Shown here: positions 1 to 8,000 of the stretch, piece after piece
How positions within the stretch are numbered: the stretch's first letter is position 1
How the letters are laid out: each line of letters begins with the position of its first letter
NCBI RefSeq assembly: GCF_001729785.1
Contig: NZ_CP017183.1
Coordinates: 4,092,001 to 4,156,000 of the forward strand
Direction of reading: 5' to 3'
Source of the DNA: Enterobacter hormaechei subsp. xiangfangensis
GTDB taxonomy: Bacteria; Pseudomonadota; Gammaproteobacteria; Enterobacterales; Enterobacteriaceae
DNA: 64,000 bases
The notes under the pieces: generated by a model
Told to the model about the DNA's origin: nothing
The model's input: only the letters and a program-made list of their open reading frames with translations
Database searches by the model: none
Made by a program: the position numbers and the translations under genes

Positions 1-401
1 GCGCGCTCGGGCGCAAACTGCTGCTGCGGGTTAACGATATTATGCACACCGGGGATGAGATCCCGCACGTCAGCAAAGAGGCCTCTTTGCGCGACGCGTT
101 ACTGGAGATCACCCGTAAAAACCTGGGCATGACGGTTATCTGCGACGATCTGATGAAGATTCAGGGCATTTTCACCGACGGCGACCTGCGCCGGGTATTC
201 GATATGGGTGTGGATGTCCGAACGCTGGGCATCGCTGATGTAATGACACCAGGAGGGATCCGCGTCCGTCCGGGTACGCTGGCGGTAGATGTACTGAACC
301 TGATGCAGTCCCGTCATATTACCTCAGTGATGGTTGCCGATGGCGACCAACTGCTGGGTGTGGTACATATGCATGATCTGCTGCGCGCTGGCGTAGTGTA
401 A
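1..401 (+). CDS. kdsD: D-arabinose 5-phosphate isomerase, C-terminal part (cut by window edge)
   Basis: This is the 3' end of the isomerase that converts ribulose 5-phosphate to arabinose 5-phosphate, the first step of KDO synthesis for lipopolysaccharide. The frame is open from base 3 with no start in view, so the N-terminal SIS sugar-isomerase domain lies upstream of the window. What is visible is the tandem CBS-domain region, with motifs such as GIFTDGDLRR and the ending VVHMHDLLRAG. The stop (399-401) lies 14 bases before the kdsC start, and kdsC acts later in the same pathway. The residues and the neighbour order match E. coli kdsD closely. Paralogues such as GutQ share this fold, but the kdsC-lptCAB context decides for KdsD. 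Confidence 0.95.
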   Translation, partial: ALGRKLLLRVNDIMHTGDEIPHVSKEASLRDALLEITRKNLGMTVICDDLMKIQGIFTDGDLRRVFDMGVDVRTLGIADVMTPGGIRVRPGTLAVDVLNLMQSRHITSVMVADGDQLLGVVHMHDLLRAGVV

Positions 402-415
402 TGAAGGATAAGACA

Positions 416-982
416 ATGAGTAATGCGGGTGCATCCCTTGCAACCTGTTATGGCCCGGTGAGCGCCCACATGATGTCAAAGGCGGAAAATATCCGCCTGC
501 TGATCCTCGATGTGGATGGTGTGCTCTCCGACGGTCTGATTTATATGGGCAATAACGGCGAAGAGCTGAAAGCCTTTAACGTTCGCGACGGTTACGGTAT
601 CCGCTGTGCGCTCACGTCCGGTATTGAAGTTGCAATCATCACCGGGCGGAAAGCTAAACTGGTAGAAGATCGGTGTGAAACGCTGGGCATTACGCATCTC
701 TATCAGGGACAGTCTGATAAGATGGTAGCCTTCCGGGATTTGCTGGGAAAACTGGCCATTGCGCCAGAGAATGTGGCATACGTCGGGGATGATTTGATCG
801 ACTGGCCAGTCATGGCGGAGGTGGGTCTGAGCATCGCCGTGGCTGACGCGCACCCGCTGCTGATCCCGCGTGCTGATTACGTTACCCATATTCACGGTGG
901 CCGTGGCGCCGTCCGTGAAGTCTGCGATCTGCTTCTGCTGGCGCAGGGCAAGCTTGATGAGGCGAAAGGGCAATCGATATGA
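416..982 (+). CDS. kdsC: 3-deoxy-D-manno-octulosonate 8-phosphate phosphatase
   Basis: A HAD-superfamily phosphatase of 188 residues that removes phosphate from KDO-8-phosphate in the cytoplasm, giving free KDO for inner-core LPS. The HAD motif I DVDGVLSDG places the nucleophile and general acid at Asp32 and Asp34. GDDLIDWPVM supplies the metal-binding aspartates. An in-frame ATG five codons upstream (401) exists. The start at 416 was chosen because it gives the family length of 188 residues and has an AAGGATA ribosome site in front. The end overlaps lptC by 4 bases (ATGA), so translation is probably coupled to the LPS export genes. Confidence 0.96.
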   Translation: MSNAGASLATCYGPVSAHMMSKAENIRLLILDVDGVLSDGLIYMGNNGEELKAFNVRDGYGIRCALTSGIEVAIITGRKAKLVEDRCETLGITHLYQGQSDKMVAFRDLLGKLAIAPENVAYVGDDLIDWPVMAEVGLSIAVADAHPLLIPRADYVTHIHGGRGAVREVCDLLLLAQGKLDEAKGQSI

Positions 983-1554
983 GTAAAACCAGACGTTGGG
1001 TTATCATTCTGCTTGCGCTTGTCGCCCTGATACTGATTGGCGTAAATCTCGCTGACCGCGATGATACGCAAGCGGAAGTGGTTAACACGAGCGACCCGAC
1101 CTATAAAAGCGATCACAGCGACACCGTGGTCTATAGCCCGGAAGGTGCGCTGAACTATCGCCTCGTTGCTCAGCATGTAGAATATTTTTCAGATGACGGC
1201 ACCTCGTGGTTTACCCAGCCGGTCCTGACCACCTTTGATACGGACAAAGTGCCGACGTGGTCAATCAAGTCTGACCGGGCAAAACTGACAAATGACCGTA
1301 TGCTTTACCTGTATGGTCACGTTGAAGTCAACGCCCTGACCGCTGACGCGCAACTGCGAAAAATTACGACGGATAACGCCCAGATCAACCTGGTCACCCA
1401 GGATGTCACGTCGCAGGATTTAGTCACCCTGTATGGCACAACATTTAATTCCAGCGGTTTAAGAATGCGCGGGAACTTACGCAGCAAAAACGCCGAGCTG
1501 ATTGAAAAGGTTAGAACCTCCTATGAAATTCAAAACAAACAAACTCAGCCTTAA
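979..1554 (+). CDS. lptC: LPS export protein LptC
   Basis: Bitopic inner-membrane protein of 191 residues. It receives LPS from the LptB2FG extractor and passes it to periplasmic LptA. A single N-terminal membrane helix (about residues 7-25, rich in I, L, V and A) anchors a periplasmic beta-jellyroll domain. The length equals E. coli LptC. It starts inside the kdsC stop (ATGA overlap), and its 3' end overlaps the lptA start by 32 bases, so kdsC-lptC-lptA-lptB form one transcript. The sigma-E promoter known in this region in E. coli was not tested here. Confidence 0.95.
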   Translation: MSKTRRWVIILLALVALILIGVNLADRDDTQAEVVNTSDPTYKSDHSDTVVYSPEGALNYRLVAQHVEYFSDDGTSWFTQPVLTTFDTDKVPTWSIKSDRAKLTNDRMLYLYGHVEVNALTADAQLRKITTDNAQINLVTQDVTSQDLVTLYGTTFNSSGLRMRGNLRSKNAELIEKVRTSYEIQNKQTQP

Positions 1555-2077
1555 AGTTGTTATCGCCAGCGCGCTGCTGGCGGCCAGTCTTCCCGCGCTT
1601 GCTGTGACTGGCGACACCGAACAGCCGATTCATATTGAATCCGATACCCAGTCTCTGGATATGCAGGGTAACGTCGTCACCTTTACCGGCAACGTCGTTG
1701 TGACCCAGGGCACCATCAAAATCAACGCCGACAAAGTGGTCGTTACCCGTCCGGGCGGCGAGCAGGGGAAAGAGATTATCGATGGTTATGGCAACCCGGC
1801 CACCTTCTACCAGATGCAGGACAACGGCAAGCCGGTGAAAGGCCATGCCTCGCATATGCACTATGAACTGGCGAAGGATCTGGTCATCCTGACCGGTAAT
1901 GCTTACCTGGAACAGCTGGACAGCAATATCAAAGGCGACAAGATCACTTATCTGGTGAAAGAGCAGAAAATGCAGGCCTCCAGCGAAAAAGGCAAACGCG
2001 TCACGACCGTGCTTGTGCCTTCGCAGTTGCAGGACAAGAACAACGGTCAGGCTCCGGCAAAGAAAAAGAGTAACTAA
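1523..2077 (+). CDS. lptA: Periplasmic LPS-bridge protein LptA
   Basis: Periplasmic protein of 184 residues that polymerises head to tail into the bridge carrying LPS from LptC to LptD at the outer membrane. A signal peptide ending PALA (cleavage after about residue 27) precedes the OstA-like repeat domain that begins VTGDTEQPIHIESD. An ATG seven codons upstream (1502) is in frame. The start at 1523 gives the usual family N-terminus MKFKTNKLS and has AGAACCTCCT just ahead as a ribosome site. The gene begins 32 bases inside lptC and ends 6 bases before lptB. The tail is lysine-rich (PAKKKSN), as in E. coli. Confidence 0.96.
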   Translation: MKFKTNKLSLKVVIASALLAASLPALAVTGDTEQPIHIESDTQSLDMQGNVVTFTGNVVVTQGTIKINADKVVVTRPGGEQGKEIIDGYGNPATFYQMQDNGKPVKGHASHMHYELAKDLVILTGNAYLEQLDSNIKGDKITYLVKEQKMQASSEKGKRVTTVLVPSQLQDKNNGQAPAKKKSN

Positions 2078-2083
2078 TTCGTT

Positions 2084-2809
2084 ATGGCAACTTTAACTGC
2101 AAAAAACCTCGCGAAAGCGTATAAGGGCCGCCGCGTCGTCGAAGATGTCAGTCTGACCGTCAACTCCGGCGAAATCGTGGGTTTGCTTGGCCCTAACGGC
2201 GCGGGTAAAACTACGACCTTCTACATGGTAGTGGGCATCGTCCCGCGTGACGCCGGCAACATCATTATCGATGATGAAGATATCAGCCTGCTGCCGCTGC
2301 ATGCCCGCGCGCGTCGTGGCATCGGCTATCTGCCGCAGGAAGCGTCTATCTTCCGCCGCTTAAGCGTGTTCGACAACCTGATGGCCGTGCTCCAGATCCG
2401 TGACGATCTGACCAGCGAGCAGCGCACTGACCGTGCGAACGAGCTGATGGAAGAGTTTCATATTGAACACCTTCGCGACAGCCTCGGTCAGGCGCTGTCC
2501 GGTGGTGAACGCCGCCGCGTTGAGATTGCGCGCGCGCTGGCAGCAAACCCGAAATTTATCCTGCTGGATGAACCGTTTGCGGGCGTTGACCCCATCTCCG
2601 TTATCGATATCAAACGTATCATTGAACACCTGCGCGACAGCGGGCTTGGCGTACTGATCACGGACCACAACGTTCGTGAAACGCTGGCGGTGTGTGAGCG
2701 CGCCTACATAGTGAGCCAGGGCCATCTGATTGCCCACGGTACGCCGCAGCAAATCCTCGAGGATGAGCATGTTAAGCGCGTGTACCTTGGGGAAGACTTC
2801 AGACTCTGA
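2084..2809 (+). CDS. lptB: LPS export ABC transporter ATPase LptB
   Basis: Cytoplasmic ATPase of 241 residues that powers LPS extraction from the inner membrane as the LptB2FG complex. All ABC motifs are intact: Walker [10 protein letters not shown] at 36-44, Q-loop Gln85, signature LSGGE at 138-142, and Walker B ILLDEP with Asp162 and catalytic Glu163. The switch histidine lies in LITDHN. It follows lptA after 6 bases and precedes rpoN by 47 bases. Its membrane partners LptF and LptG are encoded at 10.5-12.6 kb in this same window, unusually close for an enteric genome as I recall it. Confidence 0.97.
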   Translation: MATLTAKNLAKAYKGRRVVEDVSLTVNSGEIVGLLGPNGAGKTTTFYMVVGIVPRDAGNIIIDDEDISLLPLHARARRGIGYLPQEASIFRRLSVFDNLMAVLQIRDDLTSEQRTDRANELMEEFHIEHLRDSLGQALSGGERRRVEIARALAANPKFILLDEPFAGVDPISVIDIKRIIEHLRDSGLGVLITDHNVRETLAVCERAYIVSQGHLIAHGTPQQILEDEHVKRVYLGEDFRL

Positions 2810-2856
2810 TAGGGTAGAGGTTAAGTCACGCCGAACCGGAGAAAAACGCTCTGAAC

Positions 2857-4290
2857 ATGAAGCAAGGTTTGCAATTACGGCTCAGCCAGCAACTGGCCAT
2901 GACGCCGCAGCTCCAGCAGGCAATCCGTCTGTTGCAGCTGTCCACGTTAGAACTCCAGCAGGAGCTCCAGCAGGCGCTGGACAGCAATCCGCTGCTGGAG
3001 CAGACCGATCTTCATGACGAGGTAGACGCCCAGCAGACGCAGGACACAGAAACGCTCGACTCCGTAGATGCACTCGAACAGAAAGAGATGCCGGACGAAC
3101 TGCCGCTGGATGCCAGCTGGGATGAAATCTACACCGCGGGTACCCCTTCCGGGACGCGTGCAGACTACCAGGACGATGAACTCCCGGTCTACCAGGGCGA
3201 AACTACCCAATCGCTTCAGGACTACCTGATGTGGCAGGTGGAGCTGACGCCTTTCTCCGATACCGATCGCGCCATTGCCACCTCGATTGTCGATGCCGTT
3301 GACGACACGGGCTATTTGACCGTGACGCTGGACGAGATTCTTGAAAGCATCGGCGATGACGAGATTGAACTGGAAGAGATCGAAGCCGTCCTGAAACGCG
3401 TTCAGCGTTTCGACCCGATTGGCGTCGCCGCGAAAGATCTGCGTGACTGCCTTCTGATCCAGCTTTCGCAGTTTGCTAAAGAGACACCGTGGATTGACGA
3501 AGCCCGGCTCATCATCAGCGATCATCTGGATCTGCTGGCGAACCACGACTTCCGCACCCTGATGCGCGTCACGCGCCTGAAAGAAGAGGTGCTGAAGGAA
3601 GCGGTGAATCTGATCCAGTCACTCGATCCGCGTCCGGGGCAGTCGATTCAGACCAGCGAACCGGAATATGTCATTCCCGATGTGCTGGTGAGAAAACACA
3701 ATGGCCGCTGGGTCGTTGAACTGAACGCCGACAGCATTCCTCGCCTGCAAATCAACCAGCAATACGCCTCCATGTGCACCAGCGCCCGTAACGACGCTGA
3801 TAATCAATACATTCGCAGCAACCTTCAGGAAGCACGCTGGTTGATTAAGAGTCTGGAGAGCCGTAATGACACGCTGCTGCGCGTCAGCCGCTGTATTGTC
3901 GAACAGCAGCAGGCATTCTTTGAGCAGGGCGAAGAGTTTATGAAACCGATGGTGCTGGCGGACATAGCCCAGGCCGTCGAGATGCATGAATCAACCATTT
4001 CCCGCGTGACCACGCAGAAGTATCTGCACAGCCCACGCGGTATTTTTGAGCTTAAGTATTTCTTCTCCAGCCACGTGAACACCGAAGGCGGCGGCGAAGC
4101 CTCGTCGACGGCCATTCGCGCACTGGTGAAGAAGTTGATCGCCGCGGAGAACCCCGCGAAGCCACTCAGTGACAGTAAGTTAACCACCATGCTGTCCGAT
4201 CAGGGTATTATGGTGGCACGTCGTACTGTCGCGAAGTATCGAGAGTCTTTATCCATTCCGCCGTCTAACCAGCGTAAACAACTGGTTTGA
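2857..4290 (+). CDS. rpoN: RNA polymerase sigma-54 factor
   Basis: Sigma-54 (477 residues) directs RNA polymerase to -24/-12 promoters of nitrogen, stress and other genes, and needs enhancer-binding activators. Visible parts are the glutamine- and leucine-rich region I at the N-terminus ([20 protein letters not shown]), an acidic region II (residues about 55-110), the core-binding region and the C-terminal RpoN box [10 protein letters not shown] at 454-463. Length and box position equal those of E. coli. The downstream genes hpf-ptsN-rapZ-npr form the classical rpoN operon, which links sigma-54 to the nitrogen PTS. Confidence 0.98.
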   Translation: MKQGLQLRLSQQLAMTPQLQQAIRLLQLSTLELQQELQQALDSNPLLEQTDLHDEVDAQQTQDTETLDSVDALEQKEMPDELPLDASWDEIYTAGTPSGTRADYQDDELPVYQGETTQSLQDYLMWQVELTPFSDTDRAIATSIVDAVDDTGYLTVTLDEILESIGDDEIELEEIEAVLKRVQRFDPIGVAAKDLRDCLLIQLSQFAKETPWIDEARLIISDHLDLLANHDFRTLMRVTRLKEEVLKEAVNLIQSLDPRPGQSIQTSEPEYVIPDVLVRKHNGRWVVELNADSIPRLQINQQYASMCTSARNDADNQYIRSNLQEARWLIKSLESRNDTLLRVSRCIVEQQQAFFEQGEEFMKPMVLADIAQAVEMHESTISRVTTQKYLHSPRGIFELKYFFSSHVNTEGGGEASSTAIRALVKKLIAAENPAKPLSDSKLTTMLSDQGIMVARRTVAKYRESLSIPPSNQRKQLV

Positions 4291-4312
4291 CACAACCGAT
4301 AAGGAAGACACT

Positions 4313-4600
4313 ATGCAGCTCAATATCACCGGACATAACGTCGAGATTACTGAGGCTTTACGCGATTTTGTAAACACTAAGTTTGCGAAACTCGAGCAGT
4401 ATTTCGAGAGGATCAACCAGGTCTATGTTGTGTTGAAAGTGGAGAAAGTGACGCATATCTCGGATGCGACCCTGCACGTCAACGGAGGGGAACTCCATGC
4501 CAGTGCGGAAGGGCAAGACATGTACGCGGCTATCGACGGCTTGATTGATAAGCTTGCGAGACAGCTCAATAAACATAAAGATAAACTGAAACAACACTAA
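4313..4600 (+). CDS. hpf: Short ribosome hibernation promoting factor
   Basis: A 95-residue HPF/YfiA-family protein. With RMF it converts 90S to 100S ribosome dimers in stationary phase by binding the 30S decoding region. The N-terminus MQLNITGHNVEITEALRDFV and the basic C-terminus KLARQLNKHKDKLKQH are typical of the short form. There is no long C-terminal dimerisation domain. It begins 22 bases after rpoN behind an AAGGAAG ribosome site. A strong hairpin (4629-4653) follows before ptsN. Confidence 0.96.
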   Translation: MQLNITGHNVEITEALRDFVNTKFAKLEQYFERINQVYVVLKVEKVTHISDATLHVNGGELHASAEGQDMYAAIDGLIDKLARQLNKHKDKLKQH

Positions 4601-4628
4601 TTGTCCGGGCAGTTAACGGGTGCAGGAC

Positions 4629-4653
4629 GGCCTGTTGTGAAACACAACAGGCC
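4629..4653. other. Perfect 11-bp hairpin between hpf and ptsN
   Basis: The arms GGCCTGTTGTG and CACAACAGGCC pair perfectly around an AAA loop. Only a weak U-rich stretch (ATTTGTACA) follows, so it may be a leaky terminator, an RNA processing or stability element, or a 3'-end protector for hpf mRNA within the rpoN operon. What is seen is only the inverted repeat; the role is inference. Confidence 0.7.
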
Positions 4654-4682
4654 ATTTGTACAGTTAGCGCTTAGGTGAAATT

Positions 4683-5174
4683 ATGATAAACAACGATTCC
4701 GCTCTTCAACTGAGCAATGTCCTTAACCAGGATTGTACCCGCAGTGGCGTTCACTGCCAGAGCAAAAAACGTGCGCTGGAAATCATCAGTGAGCTGGCCG
4801 CAAAACAGCTGGGTCTGCCGCCGCAGATCGTGTTTGAAGCCATTCTGACTCGTGAAAAAATGGGCAGTACCGGCATCGGCAATGGCATTGCGATCCCGCA
4901 TGGCAAGCTGGAAGAAGATACGCTGCGTGCCGTGGGGGTGTTTGTGCAACTGGAAACGCCTATCGCTTTTGACGCCATTGATAACCAGCCTGTGGATCTG
5001 CTCTTCGCGCTGCTGGTTCCTGCCGATCAGACCAAGACCCACCTGCACACGCTGTCGCTGGTTGCCAAACGTCTGGCGGATAAAACCATTTGTCGTCGAC
5101 TGCGCTCAGCCCAAAGTGATGAAGAGCTTTATCAAATTATCACTGAAGCAGAAGGCAATCAGGATGAGGCATAA
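4683..5174 (+). CDS. ptsN: Nitrogen PTS enzyme IIA (EIIA-Ntr)
   Basis: A 163-residue EIIA domain, the terminal phospho-acceptor of the nitrogen PTS (PtsP to Npr to PtsN). It is regulatory: in E. coli the unphosphorylated form controls the potassium systems TrkA and KdpD. The phosphorylation site is His73 in the motif GIAIPHGKLE, the same position as in E. coli. The neighbours rapZ and npr belong to the same regulatory set, and npr encodes the direct phosphoryl donor. No EIIB or EIIC is fused, as expected for this branch. Confidence 0.97.
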   Translation: MINNDSALQLSNVLNQDCTRSGVHCQSKKRALEIISELAAKQLGLPPQIVFEAILTREKMGSTGIGNGIAIPHGKLEEDTLRAVGVFVQLETPIAFDAIDNQPVDLLFALLVPADQTKTHLHTLSLVAKRLADKTICRRLRSAQSDEELYQIITEAEGNQDEA

Positions 5175-5219
5175 TCGGGAAAGGGCCTTCAGAACGGCTG
5201 CCCTGAGGAGAAACGGAAC

Positions 5220-6074
5220 ATGGTGCTGATGATCGTCAGCGGTCGTTCGGGGTCCGGGAAGTCCGTGGCCCTGCGCGCGCTGGAAGACATGGGATTTTAC
5301 TGTGTAGATAACCTGCCGGTAGTGTTGTTACCCGATCTGGCGCGGACGCTGGCGGACAGGCAAATCTCTGCCGCCGTCAGTATTGACGTGCGTAACATGC
5401 CGGAATCGCCGGAAATCTTCGAGCAGGCAATGAACAGCCTGCCGGAATGCTTCTCGCCTCAGCTCTTGTTCCTGGACGCTGACCGCAACACGCTGATCCG
5501 CCGTTACAGCGATACACGTCGTTTGCATCCGCTCTCCAGTAAAAATCTTTCGCTGGAAAGCGCCATCGATAAAGAGAGCGATCTGCTTGAGCCGCTGCGT
5601 TCGCGGGCCGACCTGATTGTCGACACCTCTGAAATGTCCGTCCACGAGCTGGCGGAAATGCTGCGTACGCGCTTACTCGGCAAGCGCGAGCGTGAACTGA
5701 CGATGGTGTTTGAATCCTTCGGCTTTAAGCACGGCATACCTATCGATGCGGATTACGTTTTTGATGTGCGTTTCCTGCCGAACCCGCACTGGGATCCGAA
5801 ACTGCGTCCGATGACCGGTCTGGATAAGCCGGTGGCGGCGTTCCTCGACCGACACACAGAAGTACACAATTTTATCTACCAGACGCGAAGCTACCTTGAG
5901 CTATGGTTACCTATGCTGGAAACAAACAATCGCAGCTACCTGACGGTGGCGATTGGCTGTACCGGCGGTAAACATCGTTCGGTCTACATTGCCGAACAGC
6001 TGGCCGATTACTTCCGCTCACGCGGGAAGAACGTTCAGTCCCGTCATCGCACGCTGGAAAAACGCAAAACATGA
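5220..6074 (+). CDS. rapZ: RNase adapter protein RapZ
   Basis: RapZ (284 residues) binds the small RNA GlmZ and delivers it to RNase E, tuning glucosamine-6-phosphate synthase (GlmS) levels to glucosamine-6-phosphate supply. An N-terminal P-loop GRSGSGKS lies at residues 8-15. The C-terminal RNA- and sugar-phosphate-binding region includes [11 protein letters not shown] and a lysine/arginine-rich end (HRTLEKRKT). A clear ribosome site (GAGGAGAAACGG) precedes the ATG. The 3' end overlaps npr by 4 bases (ATGA). Confidence 0.97.
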   Translation: MVLMIVSGRSGSGKSVALRALEDMGFYCVDNLPVVLLPDLARTLADRQISAAVSIDVRNMPESPEIFEQAMNSLPECFSPQLLFLDADRNTLIRRYSDTRRLHPLSSKNLSLESAIDKESDLLEPLRSRADLIVDTSEMSVHELAEMLRTRLLGKRERELTMVFESFGFKHGIPIDADYVFDVRFLPNPHWDPKLRPMTGLDKPVAAFLDRHTEVHNFIYQTRSYLELWLPMLETNNRSYLTVAIGCTGGKHRSVYIAEQLADYFRSRGKNVQSRHRTLEKRKT

Positions 6075-6343
6075 CCGTAAAACAGACCGTCGAAATCACC
6101 AATAAGCTGGGCATGCATGCGCGCCCGGCGATGAAGCTGTTTGAGCTGATGCAGGGTTTTGATGCTGAGGTGCTGCTGCGCAACGACGAGGGAACCGAGG
6201 CAGAAGCCAATAGCGTGATCGCCCTGCTGATGCTGGATTCTGCCAAAGGCCGCCAGATTGAAGTTGAAGCCACCGGCCCGCAGGAAGAAGAAGCGCTGGC
6301 GGCAGTGATTGCCCTGTTTAACGCCGGGTTTGACGAAGACTAA
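6071..6343 (+). CDS. npr: Nitrogen PTS phosphocarrier protein Npr (NPr, PtsO)
   Basis: A 90-residue HPr-like carrier that passes phosphate from PtsP (EI-Ntr) to PtsN. The active-site histidine is His16 in [14 protein letters not shown]. The regulatory serine region of HPr is replaced by a sequence typical of Npr ([15 protein letters not shown]). It is the last gene of the rpoN operon, overlaps rapZ by 4 bases, and is followed by a REP-like palindrome that separates it from the convergent mtgA. Confidence 0.96.
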   Translation: MTVKQTVEITNKLGMHARPAMKLFELMQGFDAEVLLRNDEGTEAEANSVIALLMLDSAKGRQIEVEATGPQEEEALAAVIALFNAGFDED

Positions 6344-6356
6344 CGTTCGCCATGTC

Positions 6357-6382
6357 GGCGGGTAGCGCTGCGCTTACCCGCC
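6357..6382. repeat. REP-like extragenic palindrome between npr and mtgA
   Basis: The arms GGCGGGTAGCG and CGCTTACCCGCC pair around a CTG loop with one bulged T. This is the form of enterobacterial REP elements. It lies between two convergent genes, the usual place for such elements. A sister copy lies at 14430-14455 between pepA and holC. Confidence 0.8.
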
Positions 6383-7108
6383 CTACATAAGATTATTTCG
6401 CTCCATAAACCCTTCCCCACCCAACTGACGCATCTGGCGCATAATCCACGCCTGGCGGCTTCGCACGTAGCCTGACGGGGTGCTGGCCTTAAAACGCAGC
6501 GGGTTCGGCAGCACGGCGGCAAGGAGTGCCGCTTCGGACATAGTCAACCTGCTGGCGGGCTTGCCAAAATAGCGCTGCGATGCCGCTTCGACGCCAAACA
6601 CGCCGTCACCAAACTCCGCGATATTCAGGTAGACGGTCAAAATGCGTTTTTTGCTCCACACCGTCTCGACCCCCAGCGTCAGCCCGGCCTCCAGCCCTTT
6701 TCTTACCCAGCTGCGACCGTCCCATAAGAACAGATTTTTTACCGTCTGCTGAGAAAGCGTTGACGCGCCGCGGACGCGGTTTTCATGACGTTCATTATGA
6801 TCCAGCGCCTTCTCAATAGCCGCCACGTCAAAACCCCAGTGCTCCGGGAATTTCTGATCTTCTGCCGCAATGACCGCCAGCCCCATCCACGGGGAGATTT
6901 CATCCATGCCGACCCAGTCTGAGTGGGCAACATAGCCAAAATCACCCGAGAGCCAGGCGCTAATCTGCCGCTCTGCCATCACGGCGGAGAACGGGACGGG
7001 CAGGATGCTGAACAGCGCAATGCCTCCGCCCCAAAAAACGGCCAGGACCAGCACAATACGCAGCAGGATCCGTTTTAACCACCCGCCAGGGGATAATTTA
7101 CGACTCAT
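6383..7108 (-). CDS. mtgA: Monofunctional peptidoglycan glycosyltransferase
   Basis: A 241-residue GT51 transglycosylase that polymerises lipid II into glycan strands on the periplasmic face. One N-terminal membrane helix (about residues 13-36) is followed by the GT51 domain. The catalytic glutamate is Glu83 in the motif [10 protein letters not shown]. Other GT51 signatures are [11 protein letters not shown] and [11 protein letters not shown]. There is no transpeptidase domain, which separates it from class A PBPs. Its ATG overlaps the elbB stop (ATGA), so the two are co-translated, as in E. coli. Confidence 0.96.
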   Translation of the reverse strand: MSRKLSPGGWLKRILLRIVLVLAVFWGGGIALFSILPVPFSAVMAERQISAWLSGDFGYVAHSDWVGMDEISPWMGLAVIAAEDQKFPEHWGFDVAAIEKALDHNERHENRVRGASTLSQQTVKNLFLWDGRSWVRKGLEAGLTLGVETVWSKKRILTVYLNIAEFGDGVFGVEAASQRYFGKPASRLTMSEAALLAAVLPNPLRFKASTPSGYVRSRQAWIMRQMRQLGGEGFMERNNLM

Positions 7109-7758
7109 TCGGTAAGAACCAGCACTCTGTCCACCAGCTTTTCAATGCCTGCGGCAGCCTCAGCGATATTCTGCGCCAGCATATACGCCGGCGTGGTGAT
7201 GATTTTGTTGTCCTCATCCACCACAATGTCGTCGACCGGGCATGGCACGTGCTCGCCGCCCATATCCTCAATAATTTCAGCGGTATCAATGTCGGTTCCG
7301 ATCGTGAGCCGCAGCGGGAAATCAAAAATTTTCGGCAGCATGGCTGGCGCAATGCAGATAAAGCCCTGCGGCTTACCTGCTGCATGCATCGCCAGCGATA
7401 GCGCTTTCAAATCGGGATCGACATGGCACGCCGCGCCTTCTGTTGCAAACGTGCTCAGGTTTTTTGCCGCGCCAAAGCCGCCCGGCACGATGAGCGCATC
7501 AAGTTCAGCGGCATCGGCCTGTGCCAGCGGATGAATATCTCCACGCACAATACGTGCTGCTTCAATCAGCACGTTACGGCTTTCCGCCATTGGCTCGCCG
7601 GTAAGATGATTCATTACGTCTGCTTGAGTTTTATCCGGCGCGAAGCAGAGAACGTCTGCCCCCTGCCGCGATAATGCCAGCAGCGTTAATACGGTTTCGT
7701 GTATCTCTGAACCATCGTAAACGCCACATCCGCTCAGCACGACACCCACTTTCTTCAT
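7105..7758 (-). CDS. elbB: Glyoxalase-like DJ-1/PfpI family protein ElbB
   Basis: A 217-residue class I glutamine-amidotransferase-like protein. In E. coli it was isolated as a factor affecting isoprenoid accumulation and is reported to have weak glyoxalase activity. Visible landmarks are [14 protein letters not shown] N-terminal residues, [16 protein letters not shown], and a nucleophile-elbow cysteine in [10 protein letters not shown]. An upstream in-frame start (7794) exists. The start at 7758 restores the family length of 217, and its N-terminus [12 protein letters not shown] aligns with E. coli. The stop overlaps mtgA by 4 bases. Confidence 0.94.
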   Translation of the reverse strand: MKKVGVVLSGCGVYDGSEIHETVLTLLALSRQGADVLCFAPDKTQADVMNHLTGEPMAESRNVLIEAARIVRGDIHPLAQADAAELDALIVPGGFGAAKNLSTFATEGAACHVDPDLKALSLAMHAAGKPQGFICIAPAMLPKIFDFPLRLTIGTDIDTAEIIEDMGGEHVPCPVDDIVVDEDNKIITTPAYMLAQNIAEAAAGIEKLVDRVLVLTE

Positions 7759-7841
7759 TCTGACGATCCTTCTAAGCAACTCGCTGAAGCACATTAAAAA
7801 TTCTGATTAAAACGCTATGCTTCACACATTTCACTGATTCA

Positions 7842-7877
7842 TGTAACAAACTGTTTAAGATTTGCTATCTTATCTGC
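7842..7877 (+). promoter_or_regulatory. Candidate arcZ promoter with ArcA-like repeats
   Basis: A TATCTT hexamer (7866-7871) lies seven bases before the conserved arcZ 5' end. Upstream, TGTAAC (7842) and TGTTTA (7852) stand ten bases apart. This resembles the direct-repeat ArcA box, and arcZ is repressed by phospho-ArcA in E. coli. No good -35 element was found. The site assignment is inference from pattern only. Confidence 0.4.
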
Positions 7878-8000
7878 GTGCGGCCTCAATTTTCAGGCGG
7901 CGTCCATGCGAAAACAACCCACAAAAATCAGGCGCAGCCACGATTTCCCTGGTGTTGGCGCAGTATTCGCGCACCCCGGTATAGCCGGGGTCATTTTTTT
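7878..8000 (+). ncRNA. arcZ: Hfq-dependent small RNA ArcZ
   Basis: The segment between elbB and arcB carries the conserved ArcZ 3' domain. This includes the seed-bearing stretch GATTTCCCTGGTGTTGG, then GCGCAGTATTCGCGCA, and a Rho-independent terminator ACCCCGGTATAGCCGGGGT followed by seven T. The 5' end GTGCGGCCT is also shared with E. coli, while the middle (about 7890-7930) differs. In E. coli ArcZ activates rpoS translation, represses flhDC and other mRNAs, and base-pairs with arcB mRNA in a feedback loop. Its terminator overlaps the arcB stop codon on the other strand, so the two transcripts are antisense at their 3' ends. Confidence 0.93.

Noticed and set aside
1502..1522. Alternative earlier start for lptA
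   Set aside because: It would put seven residues including two prolines in front of the signal peptide, and the better ribosome site and family N-terminus point to 1523.
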